A stretch of 64,000 nucleotides of DNA from Thiobaca trueperi (lineage in GTDB: Bacteria; Pseudomonadota; Gammaproteobacteria; Chromatiales; Chromatiaceae), in the NCBI RefSeq assembly GCF_004342175.1, contig NZ_SMAO01000002.1, positions 186,001 through 250,000 of the forward strand. The letters run 5' to 3'. A model generated the notes under the pieces. The model made no database searches. It was given only the letters and a program-made list of their open reading frames with translations, and was not told where the DNA came from. Below are positions 27,277-36,370 of the stretch, one piece after another; positions within the stretch are counted from its first letter, which is position 1, and each line of letters starts with the position of its first letter. The position numbers and the translations under genes were made by a program.

Positions 27277-28146
27277 TCACAGACTCTTCACATCGGTCGA
27301 ATCGCCAAAGGTCTCGATCCCCAACTGTCTGGCGACCTTCTCGGCGCGGGCATCGATCATTGGCGAGATCACGATCAGCCGGTTGGCCTGCCGTCCATGC
27401 CGCCGCTCATAGAAACGGGCCTTGCGCTCGAAGCTGTACATTCCGGCCTTGTCGATTGAGGATTTGAGTTCGCAGATCAACAGCAGGCCGTTCTTGATGA
27501 TGACATCCAGCTCGATCTGATCGGGCCGCCCGAAGACCTCGCCCTCATCGTCGAATTCGTTGACGTTGATGACCTGGACGCCGAAGCTTTCCTCCAGAAT
27601 CCCCGCCAGCGCATCGCGGAACGCCTTTTCCGAGCGCATCCCCCAGCGTGCGCCCAGGGCGCCGATGGAGCGATCAAACTTTTTGGCCTGCGCCATGATT
27701 TCCTCATGGACCCGCCTGAATTCCTCGCGTGTCTCGGCTCGATACTCCTGCTGCTCCTGCTTTGCCTCAAGCCAGCGACGGTTGTTTTCCTCCCAGTTAC
27801 GTGCCTGCTCTTCCTTGTATTCTTTCCAGCGGAGGTTGTTTTCCTCCCATTTACTGTTATTTTCCTCCCACTTACGCGCCTGTTCCTCCTTTTCCTCCGC
27901 CCATTTGCGGTTCTGCTCTTCGCGCAGCAACCGCTGTTCTTCCTTGTATTCCTGCCATTCCTGAGTACGTTTCTCGCGTTCGCGGCGCAGCTCGCCCAGG
28001 AGTTCGTAGAACCGATCCTGGGTCTCGGCTTTGTCCGCAAACTGACCGCGCGCCAGATCCAGGATATAGGCTCTGAATTCCGGGTCGCTGCGCAGAATGT
28101 CAGGCAGCTCGCGCCGGATGGCGTCTTTCAGTGATTCAGCGCTCAT
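27277..28146 (-). CDS. DUF3782-type coiled-coil protein with PD-(D/E)XK-like domain
   Basis: A 289-residue protein. Residues about 45-150 are a charged coiled coil built from imperfect repeats of the type KEEQARKWEENN and RWKEYKEEQ. Residues 160-285 look like a PD-(D/E)XK nuclease fold: RSEKAFRDAL, then PDQIELDVIIKN (Asp) and LLICELKSSID (E-x-K), ending with RLIVISPMIDARAEKVAR. This architecture belongs to the DUF3782 family, common in filamentous and phototrophic bacteria, of unknown role. The ATG at 28146 is chosen. The frame also opens upstream at a GTG inside a partial palindromic element, which would add 11 repeat-encoded residues (MRYAMFLDETD). Confidence 0.75.
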   Translation of the reverse strand: MSAESLKDAIRRELPDILRSDPEFRAYILDLARGQFADKAETQDRFYELLGELRREREKRTQEWQEYKEEQRLLREEQNRKWAEEKEEQARKWEENNSKWEENNLRWKEYKEEQARNWEENNRRWLEAKQEQQEYRAETREEFRRVHEEIMAQAKKFDRSIGALGARWGMRSEKAFRDALAGILEESFGVQVINVNEFDDEGEVFGRPDQIELDVIIKNGLLLICELKSSIDKAGMYSFERKARFYERRHGRQANRLIVISPMIDARAEKVARQLGIETFGDSTDVKSL

Positions 28147-28155
28147 ATCCGTCTC

Positions 28156-28193
28156 GTCCAAAAACATTGCATATCGCACTGGGCGCGGTTTAG
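28156..28193 (-). repeat. Half copy of palindromic element, subfamily I
   Basis: Read on the minus strand, TAAACCGCGCCCAGTGCG begins the copy and it continues through ATATGCAATGTTTTTGG before similarity fades. It is the left half of the subfamily I element, with TTAG as outer flank (28190-28193). It sits directly upstream of the DUF3782 gene, whose open frame runs into it, so it may influence that gene's translation start. Confidence 0.7.
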
Positions 28194-28241
28194 ATTGATG
28201 CAGCTTATCCCGCCGGATCCATCCTCGCCAGCCTCAACCCC

Positions 28242-29372
28242 GTGGTCAACGAATCCCCCCGTATCCGACCCGCCATCCTGAGCGATCTCGGCGCCCTGCT
28301 GCGGCTGGAGAACGTCTGCTTCGACAGCGACCGCATCAGCCGGCGTCAGTTCCGTTATCTGCTGACCCGTGGACGCGCCAGCACCCTGGTGGCTGAACGC
28401 GACGGCGACCTGCTCGGCTATGTGCTGGTGCTCTTCAGCCGCGCCACCTCGGTTGCCCGGCTCTATTCGATTGCCGTGACCGCTCAGGCGCGTGGTCAGG
28501 GGCTGGGACAGACCCTGGTGAAAGCGGCGGAGGACGCCGCCTGGGAGCAGGAGCGGGCCTATCTGCGTCTGGAGATCCGGCGCGACAACCTGGCCTCGCA
28601 GACCCTCTTCGAGCAGGCCGGCTACCGGCGCTTCGGTGTGCTCTCCGATTACTACGAAGACCACATGGAGGCGCTGCGCTACGAAAAAACACTCTCGCCC
28701 GGTCTCAAGCCCGAGCTGAAGCGGGTGCCCTTCTACGAACAGACCCTGGATTTCACCTGCGGTCCCTCTTCGCTGATGATGGCGATGCAGTCGCTGCGTC
28801 CCGAGCTGGAACTCTCGCGTACTCTGGAACTGCGTATCTGGCGTGAATCGACCACCATTTTCATGACCTCCGGTCATGGCGGCTGCGGCCCGCTCGGACT
28901 GGCGCTGGCGGCGCACCGGCGTGGCTTTGCGGTCGAGGTCTTCGTCAGCGATACCGGCGTGCTGCTGGTCGCCTCGGTGCGCAGCCCGGAGAAAAAAGAG
29001 GTGATGCGTCTGGTCCATGAGGACATGCTTGCCGAGGCCGGCCAGCTTGGCATCCCAATCCGTTACGAAACCCTGAGCGTCGATGGTATCCAGCGGTGCT
29101 GGGATACCGGGGCCGTGCCGCTGGTGCTCATCAGCTCCTATCGCATCTATCAGGAAAAATTCCCGCACTGGGTCGTGATCACCGGTTTCGACGAGCATTT
29201 CGTCTATGTCCACGATCCATATATCGACTATGCCAACGGCGAAACCCGGCTGGATTCGCTCGACATGCCGATCCAGCGCGACGAATTCACCCGCATGGCC
29301 CGCTATGGGCGGGTTGGGTTGCAGGCGGTGGTGCTGATATCACGATCCAAACACGAAGGGATGGAGCATTGA
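28242..29372 (+). CDS. GNAT acetyltransferase fused to peptidase C39-like domain
   Basis: A 376-residue two-domain protein. Residues 5-150 are a GNAT N-acetyltransferase of the RimI type (LYSIAVTAQARGQGLGQTL holds the acetyl-CoA loop, then LEIRRDNLASQTLFEQAGY). Residues 160-365 are a papain-like C39 domain: DFTCGPSSLMMAM carries the catalytic Cys, HWVVITGFDEHFVYVHDP the His and Asp. This fusion is normally encoded next to a RimK-type ATP-grasp protein with an RLAN domain, which is present here at 34871 but separated by two signalling genes. The predicted job is peptide or protein-tail modification. The start is a GTG with no clear ribosome site and is uncertain. Confidence 0.85.
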   Translation: MVNESPRIRPAILSDLGALLRLENVCFDSDRISRRQFRYLLTRGRASTLVAERDGDLLGYVLVLFSRATSVARLYSIAVTAQARGQGLGQTLVKAAEDAAWEQERAYLRLEIRRDNLASQTLFEQAGYRRFGVLSDYYEDHMEALRYEKTLSPGLKPELKRVPFYEQTLDFTCGPSSLMMAMQSLRPELELSRTLELRIWRESTTIFMTSGHGGCGPLGLALAAHRRGFAVEVFVSDTGVLLVASVRSPEKKEVMRLVHEDMLAEAGQLGIPIRYETLSVDGIQRCWDTGAVPLVLISSYRIYQEKFPHWVVITGFDEHFVYVHDPYIDYANGETRLDSLDMPIQRDEFTRMARYGRVGLQAVVLISRSKHEGMEH

Positions 29373-29468
29373 GCGCCTGCTGCCCGACTTCAGGGCCGGC
29401 CCGCGTTCAACTTTCGGACGCAGCGGATTCAATCTGTCTCCGGCTTCATCTCCCGCGCGGCTGAAATC

Positions 29469-32400
29469 ATGGTGCGCGAACCGGACAGACTGCGAGCAGC
29501 CCACAACCGAACGCAGTGCCCGGCGGCATGGCGACTGGCGTGTCTGTTCTGGTGCGGACTGCTTCTGTTCCGTCCGGGCGACACGCTTGCCGGGCCGGCC
29601 ACGCGGGAAGCGGCGGCACCTGACCTTGAGCGCGTTTCGCTGCAACTGCCCTGGAAGCATCAGTTCGAGTTCGCCGGTTTTTATGCCGCCATCGAACAGG
29701 GGTTTTACCGGGACCGGGGGCTGGCGGTCGAGCTGCGCGAGTACGAATCGGATCTTGATGTGCGTGAAGAGGTCTTGTCCGGACGCGCGAACTATGGTCT
29801 CGCCAACGGCAGCCTCATCGGCTGGCGGCTCGCGGGTCAGCCCGTCGTCCTCCTGGCCAATTACTTCAAGAAGCCGCCGCTGGTGCTGCTCGGTCAGCCG
29901 GGCATACGGAATCTGAACGACCTCAGGGGGCGGTGTCTGATGGCCGCCGACTCCGATCTGCAATCGCCCCTGCTGCGTATCGCCCTGCGCGAGGTCGGGC
30001 TGGTCGCTGGCGACAACCTGACCCTCGTGCCCCACAGCTTCGATACCGGACCCTTCATCCGTGGCGAAGTGGATGCCATGACGGCCTTTCTGAGCAATCA
30101 GCCGTCTGAACTGGAACAGAAGGGCGTTCCTTTTCAGATCATTGAGTTGAGCGCCTATCTGCCGGGCCTGGGCGACGATTATCTCTTTACCTCGGAGAGC
30201 GAGTCCGCCGCGTATCCGGAACGCACCCGCGCCTTTGTCGAAGCGAGCAATGCCGGCTGGCGTTATGCCCTGAAGCACCCGGATGACATGGTCGAACTGA
30301 TTTTAAACCGCTATTCCCAGCCCAAGAGCCGCGAGGCGCTTCGTTATGAGGCGGATAAAACGCGACAACTGATGTTGCCGGGCTCCCATCCGGTCGGCGC
30401 CGTTTCCGTCGCGCGTCTGCAAATGGCCGCCAGTGCCCTGCTGGAATCCGGTCAGCCCGGCGATGCGTCACAGTTACAGGGATTTGTGTTCGAGTCCGCC
30501 GTTTCATTGCCCATTGCGGTTCCGCCGGGCGAACAGGAGACGGCGGTGCGGCAGGCGCCCGAATCCTCTGAGCCGTCGGCGTCCGGTATGGTCTTGACAC
30601 CCGATGAGCGCGTCTGGCTCGCCGCGCATCCGGTCATCCGCTATGGCCTGAGTCCGGATTGGGCGCCCATTCAATCCCTTGGTCGGGATGGGCAGCCGAA
30701 CGGGATCGGGCCGGACTATCTGGAACGTATCGCGGCGCTGATCGGCGTGCGCTTCGCGCCGGTGACACTGCCCAACTGGTCAGACGGGCTGCAATGGTTG
30801 GAGCGCGGCGAGATCGATCTGCTGCCGAATATCGCCCAAGCCCCGGAACGATCACGGCGTTTGCGTCTGACCACGCCCTATCTCAGCTTTCCGGTGACGA
30901 TCTTCGCCCGCGTGGATGCCCCCTTCTTCAGTCATCTGGAGGCGCTGGCCGGCAGGCGGGTGGCGGTGGTCTCCGGTCATGCCATCGAGACCTGGCTGCG
31001 CCAGGACCATCCCCGGGTCGTGCTGCGGTCCTTTCCCGACACGCCGACAGCCTTGCGCGCGGTAGCCGCGCGCGAGGTTGATGCCTTCGTCGATAGCCTG
31101 GTGACCACCAGTCAGGCGATTGGTCGCAGCGGGCTGACGCAGATCCGCATGGCCGGCACCACGCCCTACGACATGGCGTTCGGCATGGCGATCCGCCACG
31201 ATTGGCCGCAACTGGTCCGCATTCTGGAGCGGGCCATCGCCGCCATTCCCGCCAGCGAGCGTGACCGTATTCAAAGTCGCTGGATGCAGGCTCCATTGCT
31301 GGCGCAGGTGGATTACATCCTGCTGTGGCAACTGCTGGGGCTGACCGCATTGATCCTGGCAATCATCCTCTATTGGAATCGGAGACTGACACGGGAAATC
31401 AGGAGACGTCAGCATGCCGAGCAGATCCTGACCCACAGCGAAACCCTGTTGCGCACCACGCTGGATGCAACCGACGATGGCATTCTGGTGGTGAACGCGG
31501 ATGGCAGCATTCTGACGACCAATCGCCGCTTCCAGGCACTCTGGCGCATTCCGGATAAACTGATCCATCTCCGGCAGGACAAGCAGCTGCTCGCCTACGT
31601 TCTCGATCAACTGTCTGAGCCAGACGTCTTTATCCGCGGTGTCGAGCAGGTCTACGCAACTGATCGGGAACAGCGTGATCTGCTGCATTTCAAGGATGGC
31701 TCCATTGTCGAGCGTTACACTCGGCCCATGTCACTCGATAATTGTCTGGCCCGTCTCTGGTCGTTTCGCGACATCACGGAACGCGAGAAGATGCTGGAGG
31801 CGCTGGCGCAGGCGAAAGACGCAGCGGAACAGGCCAATCGCGCCAAGAGCGACTTTCTCGCCAATATGAGCCACGAGATCCGCACGCCGATGAATGCCAT
31901 CCTGGGCATGCTCTATCTGTGCCTGGAAACGGATCTTAGCGACCGGCAGCGCGGTTATCTGGAGAATGCCCGGACGGCCTCTCAGTCTTTATTGGATCTG
32001 CTCAACGATATTCTGGATTTTTCCAAGATCGAGGCCGGGTGTCTGCCCCTGGAGACGACCCCTTTCGATTTGCAGGCGGTCGTCGCCCATGTCGTCGCGG
32101 TGATCGGGCACGCAGCCGAAACCAAAGGATTGGTTCTGCGGCTTGCGCTCGCGCCCGAGGCGCCACGCGCACTGATCGGCGATCCGTTGCGTCTGGGACA
32201 GATCCTCATGAATCTGGGTACCAACGCCGTCAAGTTCACCGCACAGGGCGAGATTGAGATCGCCCTGCGCTGGCTGTCCAGCAGGGAGGAGGGACGAGCA
32301 CATCTGGAGTTTCGCGTGCGTGATACAGGCATCGGGCTGAGTTCTGAACAGAGCAGACACCTGTTTCAGCGGTTCACCCAGGCCGACAGTTCGATCTCGC

Positions 32401-32840
32401 GCCGCTACGGCGGGACCGGACTGGGACTGTCGATCTGCGCGCGACTGGTCGAAATGATGGGCGGTCAGATCGGCATCGACAGTCAACCGGGTCAGGGCAG
32501 CACCTTTTATTTCGATGCCTGGTTCGATCTGGCCGCAGCGGGGGATCTGCCGGCGTCCGCCGCGCCGGAGATGCTGGTGCTGAATGACAACGCACAGCCT
32601 GTGCCGCTGTCGATTGCGCCGGTTGTCGATGCCGGTCTCCGGGCGCTCTTGAGCGAACTGCGCGCCCGCGCCCTCAGCCACGATCCCACCGCCGAAGATC
32701 TGCTGCTCGAACACCGGCAGCGCCTGACTGCCGGTCTGTTGGCGGGCGTCCTCGTCACGCTGACGGATCATCTCGAACATTACCGTTTTGCCTCAGCCGT
32801 TACGATCCTTGACGCACTTCTCGCTGACACGGGAGCCTGA
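29469..32840 (+). CDS. Sensor kinase with NMT1-like and SBP_3 periplasmic domains, PAS, HisKA, HATPase
   Basis: An 1123-residue membrane histidine kinase. An N-terminal hydrophobic segment (about 20-42) is followed by an NMT1/THI5-like substrate-binding domain (about 55-330; LQLPWKHQFEFAGFYAAIEQ). A second, SBP_bac_3 domain follows (about 375-605; VIRYGLSPDWAPIQ, RRVAVVSGHAIETWL), then a transmembrane helix near 617-640 and a PAS domain. HisKA has H802 ([11 protein letters not shown]) and the HATPase has NLGTNAVKF, DTGIGL and GTGLGLS. No receiver follows; a short helical tail ends the protein. Two fused binding domains suggest sensing of pyrimidine-, taurine- or amino-acid-like ligands in the periplasm. 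The response regulator at 32843 starts two bases after the stop and is the likely partner. Confidence 0.88.
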   Translation: MVREPDRLRAAHNRTQCPAAWRLACLFWCGLLLFRPGDTLAGPATREAAAPDLERVSLQLPWKHQFEFAGFYAAIEQGFYRDRGLAVELREYESDLDVREEVLSGRANYGLANGSLIGWRLAGQPVVLLANYFKKPPLVLLGQPGIRNLNDLRGRCLMAADSDLQSPLLRIALREVGLVAGDNLTLVPHSFDTGPFIRGEVDAMTAFLSNQPSELEQKGVPFQIIELSAYLPGLGDDYLFTSESESAAYPERTRAFVEASNAGWRYALKHPDDMVELILNRYSQPKSREALRYEADKTRQLMLPGSHPVGAVSVARLQMAASALLESGQPGDASQLQGFVFESAVSLPIAVPPGEQETAVRQAPESSEPSASGMVLTPDERVWLAAHPVIRYGLSPDWAPIQSLGRDGQPNGIGPDYLERIAALIGVRFAPVTLPNWSDGLQWLERGEIDLLPNIAQAPERSRRLRLTTPYLSFPVTIFARVDAPFFSHLEALAGRRVAVVSGHAIETWLRQDHPRVVLRSFPDTPTALRAVAAREVDAFVDSLVTTSQAIGRSGLTQIRMAGTTPYDMAFGMAIRHDWPQLVRILERAIAAIPASERDRIQSRWMQAPLLAQVDYILLWQLLGLTALILAIILYWNRRLTREIRRRQHAEQILTHSETLLRTTLDATDDGILVVNADGSILTTNRRFQALWRIPDKLIHLRQDKQLLAYVLDQLSEPDVFIRGVEQVYATDREQRDLLHFKDGSIVERYTRPMSLDNCLARLWSFRDITEREKMLEALAQAKDAAEQANRAKSDFLANMSHEIRTPMNAILGMLYLCLETDLSDRQRGYLENARTASQSLLDLLNDILDFSKIEAGCLPLETTPFDLQAVVAHVVAVIGHAAETKGLVLRLALAPEAPRALIGDPLRLGQILMNLGTNAVKFTAQGEIEIALRWLSSREEGRAHLEFRVRDTGIGLSSEQSRHLFQRFTQADSSISRRYGGTGLGLSICARLVEMMGGQIGIDSQPGQGSTFYFDAWFDLAAAGDLPASAAPEMLVLNDNAQPVPLSIAPVVDAGLRALLSELRARALSHDPTAEDLLLEHRQRLTAGLLAGVLVTLTDHLEHYRFASAVTILDALLADTGA

Positions 32841-32842
32841 CC

Positions 32843-34870
32843 ATGACCGGATCGAATCAGCAAGCGCTACTGATCGTCGATGATCAGGTCGAAAATCTCA
32901 GGGTTCTGTCCGGGCTGCTCAAGCGGCACTATCGGATCCAGGCCGCCACGAGCGGCGAGGAAGCGCTGAAACTGGTGCTGGTTGCACCGCTTCCCGATCT
33001 GATCCTGCTGGATGTGATGATGCCCGATCTCGACGGGTATCAGGTCTGCGAACGACTCAAGGCTGAGCCGCAGACGCGCGACATCCCGATCATTTTTCTG
33101 ACCGCGCGCACGCATCCCGAGGACGAGGCGCGGGGGTTTGCAGCAGGTGCGGCGGACTATGTGGCGAAGCCGATTCATCCCCCGCTGCTGCTGGCACGGG
33201 TGCGGGCGCAACTCGCACTGGCCGAGCCGCTTCATAAGGCCCGTCGCGAGCTGGATGTCAGCGAGTTCGAGCGTCGGCGCCTCTGGGATCGTCAGCAGGC
33301 GCTGCTGGCGATTTCACGCACGGCCTTGCGCGAACTGACGCTGCCCCAGTATCTCAACGAGATTCTGGACATTCTTGCCGCCATTCCGTGGTTTGCCATC
33401 GAACGCTGCGGGATGCTGTTTCTCGTCAATCGTCGTCAGGAGCCCATTCTGGTGGCCCAGCGGGGGATGGAGGATGTGCAATGCTGTCAGTGCGTCCGGG
33501 TCCGGCCCGGATCGGGCGTCGGCGCCTGCGGACAGGTTCTGGTGCAGCGGCGTGCGCTTTTCTGTCCATCCCAGCGCGCACTCGAAGACCGGTGCTCGAC
33601 CCGAAGCGACGAGACCGGCTGTTATCACCTGCCCTTGATGGAGGGCGAACAGGTTTATGGCGTTCTGGCTCTGCGGGCGCCGCTCGGTCGTGAACCCGGC
33701 GCCGATGAGATGGCGTTCATGGCCGATGTCGCCTATACCCTGGCCAGCCTCATCCGTCGCCGTCTGGCAGAGGAAACGCTGCGGGTCAGTCAGGTCGAAA
33801 CCCAGATGGCGCGCAACGAGGCGATCCGTCGGCTGGGCGTCGCCGCTGAGTTTCGCGACACCGAGACCGGCTTTCATGTGCTGCGCATGAGTCGCTATGC
33901 CCGTGTGCTGGCGCAGGCGCTCGGTTGTGACGAGACCTTCTGCGAACTCCTGGAGCTCGCAGCACCCATGCATGATGTGGGCAAGATCGGGATCGATGAC
34001 GCCATCCTCAAAAAGCCCGGCAAGCTGACCGACGATGAATTCACGATCATGAAAACCCACACCACGCTGGGCGGGCTCATCCTGGAAGGGGGCGACGATC
34101 CGCTGATTCGTCTGGCGCGCGAAATCGCCCTGACGCATCATGAAAAGTGGAATGGTCAGGGTTATCCTCAAGGATTGGCGGGCGTGGCGATTCCGCTGTC
34201 GGGGCGGATCTGTGCGGTTGCCGATGTGTTCGATGCGCTGACCATGGAGCGTCCCTATAAAAGACCCTGGCCGGTCGAGAAGGCCGTGGCACTGATCGAG
34301 GCAGGCGGCGGTACGGACTTCGATGCCGAGATCGTGGCGGCGTTTCGTGAGCGGCTGCCGGAGCTGGTGGCGATCAAGGCCCGCTACCGTGACGATGTCA
34401 TCGACCCTCGGGAAATCCTGCTGATGACGCGCAGCGAGGCGGACGGCGATGTCTGGCTGCCCTGGCGACCGGAGTATTCGATCGGCATCACGGTGATCGA
34501 CGAACATCATCGTTATCTGCTCGGCTGGATCAACCGGATTTACGACATCATCAACGACAATGCCGGAACGGCTCAGATCGCCAGCGCGCTCTTTGCGCTT
34601 GAGCAGTACGCGCGCATTCATTTCCAGGCGGAGGAACGCCTGATGGCCGCGCACCAGTCTGCCGGGCTGGAACGGCATCGTATTGAGCACCGCTCCTTCG
34701 AGACCGAACTGCGCGAATGGCGCGCCGAACTCGCACACAACCCCTTTATTGCCGGAATGGAAATGCTCGACTATCTGCGAACCTGGCTGCTCAATCATAT
34801 TCTGATGGAAGACAAGCGTATTTTGGAAACACTCTCTCACACGACACTGATCGTGCCGGACGCGGTTTGA
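32843..34870 (+). CDS. Response regulator: REC, GAF-like, HD-GYP phosphodiesterase, hemerythrin
   Basis: A 675-residue output protein. The receiver (5-125) has phospho-acceptor D57 (LILLDVMMP). A GAF-like domain follows (about 150-310) and contains the cysteine-rich segment DVQCCQCVRV, so a metal or redox site is possible. The HD-GYP domain (about 325-510) has HDVGKIGI and HHEKWNGQGYPQGL, so c-di-GMP phosphodiesterase residues are intact. The C-terminal bacteriohemerythrin (about 540-665) has IDEHHRYLL, HFQAEERLM, HRIEH and LLNHILMED. This suggests c-di-GMP breakdown tuned by phosphorylation and by O2 or NO. It is two bases after the kinase stop, and its stop TGA is followed immediately by the RimK-like ATG. 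Confidence 0.9.
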   Translation: MTGSNQQALLIVDDQVENLRVLSGLLKRHYRIQAATSGEEALKLVLVAPLPDLILLDVMMPDLDGYQVCERLKAEPQTRDIPIIFLTARTHPEDEARGFAAGAADYVAKPIHPPLLLARVRAQLALAEPLHKARRELDVSEFERRRLWDRQQALLAISRTALRELTLPQYLNEILDILAAIPWFAIERCGMLFLVNRRQEPILVAQRGMEDVQCCQCVRVRPGSGVGACGQVLVQRRALFCPSQRALEDRCSTRSDETGCYHLPLMEGEQVYGVLALRAPLGREPGADEMAFMADVAYTLASLIRRRLAEETLRVSQVETQMARNEAIRRLGVAAEFRDTETGFHVLRMSRYARVLAQALGCDETFCELLELAAPMHDVGKIGIDDAILKKPGKLTDDEFTIMKTHTTLGGLILEGGDDPLIRLAREIALTHHEKWNGQGYPQGLAGVAIPLSGRICAVADVFDALTMERPYKRPWPVEKAVALIEAGGGTDFDAEIVAAFRERLPELVAIKARYRDDVIDPREILLMTRSEADGDVWLPWRPEYSIGITVIDEHHRYLLGWINRIYDIINDNAGTAQIASALFALEQYARIHFQAEERLMAAHQSAGLERHRIEHRSFETELREWRAELAHNPFIAGMEMLDYLRTWLLNHILMEDKRILETLSHTTLIVPDAV

Positions 34871-36370
34871 ATGGCCGAGCATCTGTTGCTGGTCGAACAG
34901 CAGGGCGACTGGAAGCCCGGTTTTCCGCATCTGCCGGTGGTCACCGCGCGCGATTATCTGGCCGGCGGCGAGCTGGCGCTGAAACGCGATCTGCGCGTCA
35001 TCAACCTGTGCCGCAGCTACCGCTATCTTTCGGTGGGCTATTACTGTTCGCTGCTGGCGGAAGCACGCGGGCACAAGGTCATCCCGTCGGTGCGCACCAT
35101 CCAGGAACTCTCCAGCCGCGAGCTTTACAGCCTGGAGACCGAGGAACTCGACGGTCTGGTGCAGCGTCTGCTGGCGCGGCGCAAGACCTCCGCCCTGACG
35201 CCGACCGCCTACGAGCTGACCATCTGCTTCGGTCAGTGCAATCTCAAGGAACTGCAACCGCTGGCGCGGCTCATCTTCGAGACCTTCCGCTGTCCCATCC
35301 TCAAGGTCGAATTCAGACTGCACGGCACCTGGCGCATCGGCGCCATCAAGGCGCTGCCGCTGACGGCGGTGACGGCTGAGGGCGAGGCTTCGCTTTTCTC
35401 CGCCCTCGAAGGCTATCTGTCGCAACGCTGGCGTCAGCCGCGCGCACGGCTCGCCTCGCGCTACGATCTGGCGGTGCTGCACGATCCGTCCGAAGAGATG
35501 CCGCCATCCGATCCCAAGGCGCTCGCCCGCTTCATCAAGGCTGGCAAGGCGCTGGGGGTCAATGTCGAACTCATCCAGCGCAAGGACTACAGCCGGCTGG
35601 CCGAATATGACGCGCTCTTCATCCGCGAGACCACGCGCATCGGGCACCATACTTTCCGCTTTGCCAAGAAGGCCGACAGCGAAGGCATGGTGGTGATCGA
35701 CGACCCCGACTCCATTATGCGCTGCACCAACAAGGTCTATCTCGCCGAGCTGCTCGCCGCGCACCGCATCCCCCGACCCAAAACGCTGGTGCTGCGCAAA
35801 GAGAATCTGATGGAGGCCGAGGAGCAGATCGGCTATCCCATCGTGCTCAAGATCCCGGAAGGCTCCTTCTCGCGCGGGGTGTTCAAGGCCGAGGATCGCG
35901 CCGGGCTGACGCGGATCGCTGGCAAGCTCTTCAAGGAGTCGGATCTCATTCTGGCGCAGGAATATCTTTACACACCCTTCGACTGGCGCATCGGCATCCT
36001 GGGACGCAAACCCTTCTACGCCTGCAAGTATCTGATGAGTCGCGATCACTGGCAGATCGTCAAGCATGGCGTCGATGGCGGTCACGAAGAAGGCGGTTTC
36101 GAGACCCTGCCGGTCGAGCAGGTGCCGCCAGCCGTCATCCGCACCGCGCTCAAGGCCGCCGATCTGATCGGCGACGGGCTCTATGGCGTGGATCTCAAGG
36201 AGACCGCCGCCGGCCCGGTGGTGATTGAGGTCAACGATAACCCGAGTCTGGATGCGGGCATTGAAGATCAGGTGCTGGGGGACCAACTTTATGCACGCCT
36301 GATCGCCGAGTTCGTCGCGCGCCTCGACCGGCGACGGGACGGCAACGGGAAGCGTGACAAGAGCCTGTAG
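34871..36370 (+). CDS. RimK-family ATP-grasp protein with RLAN domain
   Basis: A 499-residue protein. The N-terminal RLAN domain (about 30-190; INLCRSYRYLSVGYYCSLLA) precedes a RimK-type ATP-grasp domain (about 230-490). That domain carries RETTRIGHHTFRFA, YPIVLKIPEGSFSRGVF (nucleotide-binding Lys), ILAQEYLYTPFDWRIGIL, and the metal-binding end GVDLKETAAGPVVIEVNDNP. ATP-grasp enzymes of this type join amino acids to peptides or protein ends. The usual operon partner is the GNAT-C39 fusion, which is upstream at 28242 beyond the two signalling genes. The ATG starts directly after the stop of the HD-GYP gene. The stop TAG (36368-36370) lies inside an inverted repeat. Confidence 0.87.
   Translation: MAEHLLLVEQQGDWKPGFPHLPVVTARDYLAGGELALKRDLRVINLCRSYRYLSVGYYCSLLAEARGHKVIPSVRTIQELSSRELYSLETEELDGLVQRLLARRKTSALTPTAYELTICFGQCNLKELQPLARLIFETFRCPILKVEFRLHGTWRIGAIKALPLTAVTAEGEASLFSALEGYLSQRWRQPRARLASRYDLAVLHDPSEEMPPSDPKALARFIKAGKALGVNVELIQRKDYSRLAEYDALFIRETTRIGHHTFRFAKKADSEGMVVIDDPDSIMRCTNKVYLAELLAAHRIPRPKTLVLRKENLMEAEEQIGYPIVLKIPEGSFSRGVFKAEDRAGLTRIAGKLFKESDLILAQEYLYTPFDWRIGILGRKPFYACKYLMSRDHWQIVKHGVDGGHEEGGFETLPVEQVPPAVIRTALKAADLIGDGLYGVDLKETAAGPVVIEVNDNPSLDAGIEDQVLGDQLYARLIAEFVARLDRRRDGNGKRDKSL

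Noticed and set aside
27263-27280. GTG start six codons upstream for argE
   Set aside because: The ATG at 27262 is preceded by GAGGA at a suitable distance, and the extra residues are not family-like.
34855-34870. GGACGCGGTTTGA at the end of the HD-GYP gene resembles the right end of subfamily II elements
   Set aside because: Only about 11 bases match, the preceding 79 bases are normal hemerythrin coding sequence, and no left end is found. Probably chance, though a trace of insertion cannot be excluded.
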